Assembly (NCBI GenBank): GCA_026391775.1
Contig: JAPLDK010000051.1
Span: forward strand, 1 to 50,303
Direction: 5' to 3'
Length of the DNA stretch: 50,303 nucleotides
DNA from: Bacteroidota bacterium
Lineage (GTDB): Bacteria; Bacteroidota; Bacteroidia; Bacteroidales; FEN-979
Under the pieces are notes generated by a model. That model did no database searches, had not been told where the DNA came from, and saw only the letters and a list, made by a program, of their open reading frames with translations. Shown here piece after piece: positions 16,009 through 25,000 of the stretch; position 1 is the first letter of the stretch; each line of letters opens with the position of its first letter. The position numbers and the translations under genes were made by a program.

Positions 16009-19000
16009 AGTATGCTTTTATAATCGGGGTTCAGTTTTCCTTCAAATTCCTCTTCAAATTTCTTCGTCACAGCATCGCATCCATAATTGTACCTGCGATG
16101 GTGATTGTCCTTTTCGGTGACGCGGAGCTGAAGTTTTTCCTCCCCTTTCTTTTCCGGGAAAAGGGTGACCACTTCCATAAATGTATCAACGGGATCGCTG
16201 CTCACTTTGTGCCCGAAGGTAACGAGTATCTCCCCTAACTGCTGCATATTGGTCAGCTCAACTTTAGGTTTAATTGCAGCCTGGAATTGCTGTATCACTT
16301 TCTGGGAATTCGTATAGGACCCGCCGCTTTCGGCAGGAAGTGATGCCGGAAGGATAAGGTCGGCTTTAGCAGCCGTTTCCGTCATAAAGTAATCCTGTAC
16401 GACAAGGAATTCAGTCGGTTTAAAGAGCGAATCCACGTAAGCCTTGTCAATAGCGCATCCCACAGGATCTTCACCAAATATAAAGAGATTTTTAAGTTTG
16501 CCGTCCTGGATCCTGCCATGAAGGCATTCGGTTTCCTGTGAGGCCAGCTCGTTTGCCTTCCATTTATCTTTCAACCTTGTAATATATCCTGTATCAGCAA
16601 GTTCTTGCCCGCCTACGCCGTAATGCGGGCTCAGTCCCATATCAAACAGCCCCTGGGAATTATTCTTCTCCCTGATCGAAATAAGACCGCTGGCTGTCTT
16701 GCCAAGTTTCCCGGTAATTAATGCCAGGTTGAACAATTCCTTTGAAGTGGCGCCTGATATCTCTTTTTCGGAGAAGAGTATGACGGCATTCATTTCGCGG
16801 TTATAAAGTTCGGCAAACACTTCCAGCTCTTCGTAACTTAAACCGGCTTCCTTTAACAGTTCATTGAAATTTAAAACAAGAAGCTGCTTTTTATATTCTT
16901 CAAAGCCTTCCACCCTGTCGCGCAGGAAGAGCGCATTTTCCAGTCCTTTCGAAAGAATGTAATGGTTCACGGCCTTCACGAAATGGTAGTAGGATTTTAT
17001 TTTCAGTTCCTGGTTTACTTTATGTGAGAGGCTATTGCTTTCCTTTACCGTTATCAGCAACTGGGGAGTTTTTTTCATGTGATGTGCGTTCTGGGCCATG
17101 AATCCAGCAACAGCATGGTCACGGTTAATCTCGGTCCCAATATAACAGATGAGGCTGGCATTTTTGATCTCACCGAAAGGCACATTATTCTCGCAATTTT
17201 TCCTGTAGCTTTCACCCCTTCCAAGATAATGGAAACTCCCTACATTATTGGTCTTGACGGCCAGTCTTGCCAGTTTGTGAATCAAGTACATTTCCTCGTT
17301 GGTAAGCCTTGCCCCTCCAAAGAATGCGTTGTCGCCGGGATTAACTCCCGATATCTTTTCTTTAATCAGGCCAAAAGCCTTTTCAAAACTGATCTTTTCG
17401 AATTTCCCGTTGGCTTTCAGCAGAGGCGTGGTGATACGGGAAGTGTCGTTCAGGTAATTGTATCCGAATTTGGCATAACGGCAAATGTTACCGTCGGCAT
17501 TGACCAGGCCTTTCCTTCCGCTTACGCCAAAGATAAATCCCTTAACAGTATGCAGGTTGATAGCGCAGCCCACAGAGCAGTATGTGCAAATGCTATCAAC
17601 CGTTCTGGTTTTCACGGGTCCCGGCTTGAAGATCACATTTTCGGTAATGGCTCCAGTTGGGCAGGTCGAGATACACATTCCGCAGGATTCGCAGGGTGTA
17701 TCCTGAAGGGCGTCGCCCATTGAAGGTGCTACATAGGTGTCGAAGCCGCGGTTGATAAGGCCGAGGGCGTTGGCTCCCACGACTTCCCTGCAGATCCTGA
17801 CACAACGCGCACAAAGAATACATTTGTTGTTGTCGATCTCTATGTAGGGATGACGGATATCGATCCTGTATTCCCTGAATTCACCTTCAAAGTATTTCTG
17901 CTGGGCGTTGTAATCTGATGAATGTTTTTGCAGGTCACAGTTGAAGAAGGCGGTACATCCGCATTCAAGGCAGCGCTGGGTTTCATGATGAGCAACTTCC
18001 GCTCCGGAATAGCCCAGCTCCACTTCGCTGAAGTTCATACGTCCCTCAGCAGGCAGGGTGGGCATTTCCTCACGAAGCTGTGTTGCAAACTTATCCAGGT
18101 AATCCTGTGCCACCTGCTTTTTGAAGTTATCGCGTTTGCTGGTGAAGGGCTTTTTCAAAGGAGCGATTGGCAGTCCCATGATATACTGGTGTGCACTGTT
18201 GGAAGCAATCCTGGCCTGGGCAATAGCTTCGATAATGGTGGCCGGGCCTGTCACGCCGTCACCCGCTGCAAAAACCGATGGAATGCCGGTTTGCAAAGTG
18301 TTCTTATCTGCGTCAAGGTCGCCCCATTTGTTGATCTGCAACTTCCCGCCATCGGCATACATATTGATATCATCAATGAAATTCACATCGGTTTTCTGTC
18401 CAATGGCGGCGAGGACATAATCCACTTTCAGGTCGAAATCGGAATTTTCTATGGGCACAGGCCTGCGGCGTCCCGAAGCATCAGGTTCACCTAGTTCCAT
18501 CTTTATACAGGTGATGGAATCAACTTCCCCATTTGCGTTTTTATTGATCCTTTTCGGAAGGGTCAGGAACATGTATTCTACGCCTTCGAGCTTGGATTCG
18601 TGAATTTCGATGGGGTTTGCCGGCATTTCCTTTTCGGTGCGGCGGTAGATCACATAGACCTTGTCGGCAGCGCAGCGTATTGAAGTACGGCAGCAGTCCA
18701 TGGCGGTGTTTCCACCCCCGACAACTGCAATGGTCCTGCCTTTGAAATTGTACCTCTGCCCTGTAACTTCCATGTTCTTCAGGAAGTCAATGCCGGAATA
18801 TACATTCCCTGCATCGTCGCCCTCGCAGCCGACCCCCGTTCCCTTCTGGGATCCTATCGTCAGCACAAGAGCATCGTATTTAGCCTTGATTTCCTTATAG
18901 CTGAGGTTGTCGCCAAATTTCTTATTGTAATAAATGTTGACCCCGAGATCAGTGATATTTTCCACTTCCTTATCGAGAATGTCATTTGGAAGGCGATACT

Positions 19001-19724
19001 CAGGAATTCCGTACCTGAGCCATCCGCCCGATTTGGGGGCGGCCTCGTAAATATCGACCTGGTGCCCTTCGATCTGCATAAAATGCCCGACCGATAATCC
19101 TCCGGGGCCAGCGCCTATGACTGCAATTTTTTTGCCTGTGGATTTCTTTACGGCGGGTTTATATTTTTCAGGGGATTCAAGGTCATGATCCGACGCATAC
19201 CTTTTCAGGTAATCGATTCCCACCGGTGCTCCTTCATCAAGGAAATTCCTGCGGCATTCGCTTTCACAGGGGCGCACGCAAACGCGTCCACAGATCGCAG
19301 GCAGTGGATTGGTTTCCTTGATCAGGGCCACAGCATCGCTGTACATGCCTTTTTCTATAAGCGAGATATATCCCTGCACATCCACGCCCGCAGGGCAGGT
19401 CTGCTTGCAGGGGCCGAGGCAGTCAGCATAATGGTTGCTAAGCATAAGTTCCAATGCCATTTTCCTCGATTTCCTGATGCCTTCGTTGTCGGTGATGATC
19501 TTCATGCCTTCTGTAAGCTTTGTGGAGCATGCAGGCTGGTGGCCGCGTAAACCTTCCACTTCCACCACGCACACATAGCATGAGGTAAAAGGCTCGAGGC
19601 GATCGTCATTGCAAAGAGTGGGTATGTCAATTTCGCAACGGCGGGCCAGGTCCAGAATGGTTTCGCCGGGGTATCCTTTTACTATTATTCCGTTCAGTAC
19701 GATATTTAATGAATTGTCAGACAT
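16005..19724 (-). CDS. Fused [2Fe-2S]/GltD-like/molybdopterin-type oxidoreductase subunit
   Basis: A 1239-residue soluble protein with five modules: a plant-type [2Fe-2S] domain (Cys38, 49, 52, 66); a NuoG-like His/Cys [4Fe-4S] site (HYADC, GPCKQTC); a GltD/NfnB-like FAD and NAD(P) module with GAGPGG near 205, GGGNTAMD near 337 and AAGDGVTGPATIIEAI near 490; two [4Fe-4S] ferredoxin motifs (CILCARCVRIC near 636, CESCGMCISTC near 678); and a NuoG/FdhA-like domain starting CTYCSVGC near 711. Where formate dehydrogenases carry the catalytic Cys or Sec, this protein reads FHYLGRGES, so formate oxidation is unlikely. The architecture resembles fused SfrA/SfrB and the large subunit of Sporomusa-type Nfn (Stn) transhydrogenases. 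With NuoE and NuoF partners just upstream, a cytoplasmic NADH/NADPH/ferredoxin transhydrogenase is the best guess. Confidence 0.85.
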   Translation of the reverse strand: MSDNSLNIVLNGIIVKGYPGETILDLARRCEIDIPTLCNDDRLEPFTSCYVCVVEVEGLRGHQPACSTKLTEGMKIITDNEGIRKSRKMALELMLSNHYADCLGPCKQTCPAGVDVQGYISLIEKGMYSDAVALIKETNPLPAICGRVCVRPCESECRRNFLDEGAPVGIDYLKRYASDHDLESPEKYKPAVKKSTGKKIAVIGAGPGGLSVGHFMQIEGHQVDIYEAAPKSGGWLRYGIPEYRLPNDILDKEVENITDLGVNIYYNKKFGDNLSYKEIKAKYDALVLTIGSQKGTGVGCEGDDAGNVYSGIDFLKNMEVTGQRYNFKGRTIAVVGGGNTAMDCCRTSIRCAADKVYVIYRRTEKEMPANPIEIHESKLEGVEYMFLTLPKRINKNANGEVDSITCIKMELGEPDASGRRRPVPIENSDFDLKVDYVLAAIGQKTDVNFIDDINMYADGGKLQINKWGDLDADKNTLQTGIPSVFAAGDGVTGPATIIEAIAQARIASNSAHQYIMGLPIAPLKKPFTSKRDNFKKQVAQDYLDKFATQLREEMPTLPAEGRMNFSEVELGYSGAEVAHHETQRCLECGCTAFFNCDLQKHSSDYNAQQKYFEGEFREYRIDIRHPYIEIDNNKCILCARCVRICREVVGANALGLINRGFDTYVAPSMGDALQDTPCESCGMCISTCPTGAITENVIFKPGPVKTRTVDSICTYCSVGCAINLHTVKGFIFGVSGRKGLVNADGNICRYAKFGYNYLNDTSRITTPLLKANGKFEKISFEKAFGLIKEKISGVNPGDNAFFGGARLTNEEMYLIHKLARLAVKTNNVGSFHYLGRGESYRKNCENNVPFGEIKNASLICYIGTEINRDHAVAGFMAQNAHHMKKTPQLLITVKESNSLSHKVNQELKIKSYYHFVKAVNHYILSKGLENALFLRDRVEGFEEYKKQLLVLNFNELLKEAGLSYEELEVFAELYNREMNAVILFSEKEISGATSKELFNLALITGKLGKTASGLISIREKNNSQGLFDMGLSPHYGVGGQELADTGYITRLKDKWKANELASQETECLHGRIQDGKLKNLFIFGEDPVGCAIDKAYVDSLFKPTEFLVVQDYFMTETAAKADLILPASLPAESGGSYTNSQKVIQQFQAAIKPKVELTNMQQLGEILVTFGHKVSSDPVDTFMEVVTLFPEKKGEEKLQLRVTEKDNHHRRYNYGCDAVTKKFEEEFEGKLNPDYKSIL

Positions 19725-19744
19725 GGAAGAAGTTTATTTACGAT

Positions 19745-21520
19745 TTACGATAGAATGATTGACTCAAATTTGCACTTGGAGAAGCAAACCCCGCACTTTG
19801 TACAGGTTTCCTGGTTGATCAGGTGGGGCTTCTTCCGCTCGCCGGTGATCGCTTTCGCCGGGCAGTTCTTCAGGCAAACCACGCAGCCCGTGCATTTTTC
19901 CTGGTCCACGGTATACGTAAGCAAGGGGCGGCATACCTTGGCTGGGCATTTCTTATGCCCGATATGTGCCTCATACTCATCCCTGAAATACCGTATTGTC
20001 GTAAGAACGGGATTCGGTGCGGTCTGTCCGAGTCCGCAAAGTGAATTGTCCTTGATCTGGTACGCCAGTTCTTCAAGCTTTTCAATGTCGCCTTCCCTGC
20101 CCTGGCCGTTGGTGATGCGTTCAAGGATCTCGAGCATTCTCATTGTTCCCATACGGCAGAAAGTGCACTTGCCGCAGCTTTCCTTACGGGTGAAATCCAG
20201 GAAGAACTTGGCAACATCGACCATGCAGGTGGTTTCGTCCATAACGACCATACCGCCTGAGCCCATAATAGCACCGGTAGCATTCACCGAATCATAATCA
20301 ACAATGGTATCCGATAAATAATCGGGAATACAGCCTCCTGAAGGCCCGCCAAGCTGAACAGCCTTGAACCTCTTGTTGTTCTTTATCCCCCCGCCGAGCT
20401 TAAAGATCACATCCTTGATGGTGATCCCCATGGGGACTTCCACCAGCCCCGAACGTCTGATCTTGCCAGCAAGGGCGAACACCTTGGTCCCCTTGCTCTT
20501 TTCGGTGCCGTATTGTGCATAGGCCTCGGCCCCGTTCAGGATGATCCATGGAACGTTGGCATATGTTTCAACATTATTGATGTTGGTCGGTTTTTTCCAG
20601 AGCCCTGAAGAAGCTGGGAATGGCGGGCGTTTGCGCGGCATGCCCCGTTCGCCTTCGATGGATGCGATAAGAGCGGTTTCTTCACCGCAAACAAAAGCGC
20701 CGGCGCCTTCCTTGATATAAATGTCGAAATCCCATCCCCTGTTGCCGAAAATATCCTTTCCCAGATATCCCTTTTCATGCGCCTGCCTGATTGCTATATT
20801 GAGCCTTTTGATGGCCAGGGGGTATTCGGCCCTGCAGTAAATGACGCCGCCTGTGGCTTCAATGGCATAGGCTGCTATGATCATCCCTTCAAGGATGGAA
20901 TGCGGGTCGCCCTCAAGAACAGAGCGGTCCATGAATGCCCCGGGGTCTCCCTCATCAGCATTGCAGATAACATATTTCTGTTCGGATTTATTGGCATTGG
21001 CAAATTTCCATTTCAAACCCGTAGGGAAGCCGCCGCCGCCGCGGCCGCGTAACCCAGAATCGAGAATGGTTTTAATCACCTCTTCACGCGACACTTTGTT
21101 CATGACGATCTTCTTCATGGCCGTGTAGCCGTTCCTCTGCTCGTATTCGGAAATGGATTCCGGGTCCATGTACCCACAGTTGCGGAGCACAATCTTGATT
21201 TGGGACCCGATGAAGTCATTTTCAGCAGCATCAAACAAATCGGTATAAACGATGTAATCCCTGATGGGGTCATGCTGATTGATATGCTTTTCTATCACTT
21301 CAACTGCGCGGTCTTCGTTCACATCACCGTAAATATAAGTTCCCGTATCGTCGGTGATCTCCACCAGTGGTTCGCGGTAACACATCCCGATGCAGGATGT
21401 CTTCTGTAGTATGAACGGCAGGTTTTCCTGTTCCTTAAGCGCTTTTATCTTTTCATAGGTCTTGTTGGCTCCCGCTGCTATTCCGCAGCTGCCTAGTCCG
21501 ACAGTGACTGTAGTATTCAT
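19745..21520 (-). CDS. NuoF/HydB-like NADH-binding flavoprotein with C-terminal ferredoxin clusters
   Basis: A 591-residue protein. It has an N-terminal thioredoxin-like [2Fe-2S] domain (GSCGIAAGAN, then SCIGMC near residue 45). The NuoF core has an FMN/NADH site (GLRGRGGGGFPTG near residue 160 and GAGAFVCGEETALI near 270). The N3-type [4Fe-4S] cluster is ESCGKCTFC near residue 447. Two ferredoxin [4Fe-4S] motifs are at the C-terminus (CTGCVVCLKNCP near 540, CTKCGVCFSKC near 573). This layout is that of HydB/HndC and NfnA-like flavoproteins of soluble bifurcating complexes rather than of respiratory complex I, whose NuoF lacks the terminal modules. It would oxidise or reduce NADH and exchange electrons with the NuoE- and GltD-fusion subunits. 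The gap to the NuoE gene is five bases, and to the next gene 20 bases. Confidence 0.9.
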   Translation of the reverse strand: MNTTVTVGLGSCGIAAGANKTYEKIKALKEQENLPFILQKTSCIGMCYREPLVEITDDTGTYIYGDVNEDRAVEVIEKHINQHDPIRDYIVYTDLFDAAENDFIGSQIKIVLRNCGYMDPESISEYEQRNGYTAMKKIVMNKVSREEVIKTILDSGLRGRGGGGFPTGLKWKFANANKSEQKYVICNADEGDPGAFMDRSVLEGDPHSILEGMIIAAYAIEATGGVIYCRAEYPLAIKRLNIAIRQAHEKGYLGKDIFGNRGWDFDIYIKEGAGAFVCGEETALIASIEGERGMPRKRPPFPASSGLWKKPTNINNVETYANVPWIILNGAEAYAQYGTEKSKGTKVFALAGKIRRSGLVEVPMGITIKDVIFKLGGGIKNNKRFKAVQLGGPSGGCIPDYLSDTIVDYDSVNATGAIMGSGGMVVMDETTCMVDVAKFFLDFTRKESCGKCTFCRMGTMRMLEILERITNGQGREGDIEKLEELAYQIKDNSLCGLGQTAPNPVLTTIRYFRDEYEAHIGHKKCPAKVCRPLLTYTVDQEKCTGCVVCLKNCPAKAITGERKKPHLINQETCTKCGVCFSKCKFESIILS

Positions 21521-21525
21521 AGTTC

Positions 21526-22044
21526 TTAGTTGTTTTCCGCAAGTTTGATATTCTTAATGATCTTTACTGCCTCGTTCCCCGTGAGTTTGCCGTAGGTCTG
21601 ACCGCCTATCATCATGACCGGGGCAAGGGAACAGCAGCCCAGGCAGGCAACGGATTCCAGGGTATAAAACCGGTCTTCTGTTGTTTCACCGTCCTTTATC
21701 TTAAGCGATTCTTCCAGCGATTCGGAGATCTCCTTGGCATTCTGCACATGGCAGGCGGTTCCATGGCATACTTTAATAATATGTTTTCCCACCGGCTGCA
21801 ACCTGAACTGGGCATAAAAGGTTGCCACACCAAACATATCGCTTAGCGGTATCCCGCATTCGGTACTGATCTTTTTAAAAACCTGCCTGGGAATATATCC
21901 ATATATATCCATGGCTCCCTGGAGCAGAGGGATAATATTTCCCTTTTTCGATTTGTTCTTCTCAATCAGGGGATCGATGAGCCTGAGATCTACATCTTCA
22001 CCGGTAATCTCTGTTTCCTTTGGATTTAATCGTGTTATTCGCAT
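21526..22044 (-). CDS. NuoE/HydC-like [2Fe-2S] subunit
   Basis: A 172-residue thioredoxin-fold protein. The four cluster ligands are in CHGTACH (near residues 91-96) and in CLGCC (near 132-136), the NuoE/24-kDa pattern. The helical N-terminal half (LIEKNKSKKGNIIPLLQGAMDIYGYIP is the region near residues 28-54, here abbreviated in function rather than aligned) is typical of the family. It pairs with the NuoF-like protein encoded five bases downstream to form the NADH-dehydrogenase module of a soluble oxidoreductase. No other complex I genes are present, so it should not be called part of a proton-pumping complex. The gene starts 20 bases after the stop of the upstream ATP-grasp gene, which places it in the same operon. 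Confidence 0.9.
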   Translation of the reverse strand: MRITRLNPKETEITGEDVDLRLIDPLIEKNKSKKGNIIPLLQGAMDIYGYIPRQVFKKISTECGIPLSDMFGVATFYAQFRLQPVGKHIIKVCHGTACHVQNAKEISESLEESLKIKDGETTEDRFYTLESVACLGCCSLAPVMMIGGQTYGKLTGNEAVKIIKNIKLAENN

Positions 22045-22064
22045 TTCAGTAGTTTTGAGTCTTG

Positions 22065-25000
22065 TTAATTATCGCGTTTCCAGGTGATCACTGAAATCCT
22101 CTGTTTGCCATCCATTCTGATCGTCAGCGGCTGTTCAAAATGAACAATGCTGAAATATTCCGTTTTCCTGATATTTTTCTGCTGTTTAAGGACCTCATAA
22201 CGGATATAGCTGTCCGACATCTCCGGCTGAACGCAGAAATAACCCACATTCATGGAAGTGACGTTATGGAAGAAGTGAGATCCGGAGGATGCATCCAGGG
22301 GAAATCCTTCGAGACTGGTCTCAACAATGATCTTTGCTGAACTGATCTGGGGCCATGCCACCGGTACGCCGATCCAGCGGTCTCTTGTCCCCCATCTTCC
22401 CGGGCCGATCAGAACATACTTCTTCCCATCCTTGAAAAATTCATGGTTGATATGATTGATTTCATCGGCCATCTCCATGGTTTTGGTGTTATCGAAAGTA
22501 TCAGGATCAACAAACACCACATCCTGAATATCTTCAATGATACCGTTGCCCATTTCCTTATCGGCATAAAGCAGAATTTCAGCCGGGTTGATCTTGTTCA
22601 TGTCAACATGATAATCTGTAACATTCCCGATCAGCGGTTTGATCTGAAGCAGGTAGAACGAGGCCCGATTCTCTTCATCTTTTTCCAGGTCGATGGCAAA
22701 TTCGATCTCAACCGGAGTCCCTAAGGCTTCCTTGACCACATCAAGAACAACCTCGACAGTCTTAGCCAGGGGTATATAATTATATTTAAGGATATCGGCA
22801 AAGTTGATAACCCTTGGGCCGGGTTGGTTGAGGCCGGGAGTGATACGGTTGTTTTCAAGTGAATAAACCGAAGCAAGATGCTTCAATGTGCCCTGGGCCT
22901 CGGCCTCATCAATTTCCAGCATCCTGAGGCCTGCATCCTCGCCTTCCAGAAGGTTCACATTTTCCTTTTTCAGGTCAACTGCATAGAAATGCAGCTGAGA
23001 CCCCTTATACTGATCCTTGGGTGTATTTATTTCGAGGGTAGGATATTTAGGTGAAAAGCGGAATGCCTTTTCCCCTTCAACCACATAACGTCCGAGGCCA
23101 AGAGCGATCACAGCAAAGCCTTCCTCAGGTTTCATATGGGCAAAAGGATAGTAGTTGTAGGATTGTGCAACACCGCTTATATGGGGATAGAACACATCCC
23201 CATGCTTGTGGCCAACGACCTCCTGGACAACAACAGCCATCTTTTCCTGCTCTATCCTGTAGTTCACAGCCTCAATATAGCCTTTGGCAACCGGGGAGTA
23301 TACCGAGGCATATACGAGCTTGATAGCATCCATCAGCTGTGCCAGCCTTACATTCGGATCGGGATGGTTATTGGGGATCAGATATGTTTCAAAAATCCCG
23401 GCAAAAGGCTGGTTCAGGGAATCCTCGAAAAGCCCAGAGGAACGTATGGCCAGGGGGTTCCTGATGACCTTGATAACCGACTTAAGCTTCCTGATCAGTG
23501 TTTCGGTGAGCTTGCCACTCATAAACCTATGCCTCAGAAGGCTGTAATCGTTCTCCAGCAAAGCCTGCTCCCTTAACTTATTCCGGTCGAGAAAATATTC
23601 AAACTCCTCGGTTCCTATGATGGACGTTTTGGGAGTGCATATATTGATATTCGGAATGATCTGCGAGAAATCGTAGTTGTAGATCAGGGTATTTACGAAA
23701 GCCAGACCCCTGCCCTTACCACCAAGCGCTCCTTCGGTAAGGGCGACAATATTCCGTTCATCGGTAATGGCGGCTTCCTCGAAAGGAATGACCTTTCCAA
23801 TGTTCTGCTCATTGCGGAAATGCTGAATCACCGTGATGAGATATTCCCTTAGGTCTGAAGGGTTTTTAAAATCGGTGACCTTGGCCGGGTTGAGGATCTT
23901 GGCGGCCTGCACCTCGCCCCTGGCCATCAGCCATAAGGAGAAATGATCCTTGCGGGCATGGTACAATAAAGATTCCTCGGGAATAGTCTTCAGAAAATCT
24001 TCAAACTCCTTGAGTGACTTTGCTACGGCGATCTGGCTGCCTCCGGTGTCGCGGTATATGAAATTGCCGAAGCCGAGATAATGTGTGATAAAACTCCGGA
24101 AATCGGCAAGCAGGGTTTCCGAATTTTTATTGATGAAGGAGGTCTTCAGTTCATAGGCCTGCTGGGCATTCAGATTATCGGACGATTGCAGGATGATTGG
24201 CAGTTCCTTGAGCTCTTTCCGGGTTTGTTTCACCAGGTTGAAGCCTGCGGTTTCATTCATCCTGCCATCTTTCTTGAACCTTATATCAGAAATAAGGCAG
24301 AGCACAAATTCCTTGTATTTATTAAAAATGTAAAGGGCTTCTTCGTAGGTCGAGGCGAGCAGAATCTTGGGCCTGGCCTTGAGACGGAGTATGCGGTAAA
24401 GCTCATCCGTAGTCACATCTTCAATAATAGTCTTGGTCTGCTCCAGAACGATGTTATATAACATCGGGAGATAAAGTGAATAGTACGTTGGAGAATCCTC
24501 TACAAGAAGGATCACCCTTACCATCCCGATGCCGGTATCATTCTCTACATTTACCTTATCTTCCAGGTAATTGATCATGGCAAAGAAGATTTTGGAATCT
24601 CCGTTCCACACAAAAACCCTGTCGATCCAGGTAAGTCTCTCGGGGGTATCCTCGAAGAGTGCTGTGTCGGTATTGCTGTTAAGCAGCAGAAAAACCGGAA
24701 TATATTGGTATAAGTCCTTGATCTTTTTGCTTAATTCCACCGGGAAATGCTTGTCCACCCCAATCATAATAATCACGAGGTCGTAATGCTTTGAGCCCAG
24801 TTGTTCCATGACTTCCTCTGTGCTTGAAACCCCCGTTATTCGCGGCATCGTCGCAAGGCTGAGGGAGTAAAATTCGCCAAGTACATGTTCCGAGAACCGC
24901 CCTTCCTTTTCAATGCTGTAAGCATCATATAGATTAGCAACCAGCAGTATCTCCCTCACTTTAAAAGGCATCAGGTCGTGGTAGAGGTCGCGATTGTAGT

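Noticed and set aside
16005..22044. Respiratory complex I genes nuoEFG
   Set aside because: No membrane subunits are present, NuoF has extra ferredoxin modules and the G-like protein is fused to GltD, which fits a soluble oxidoreductase.
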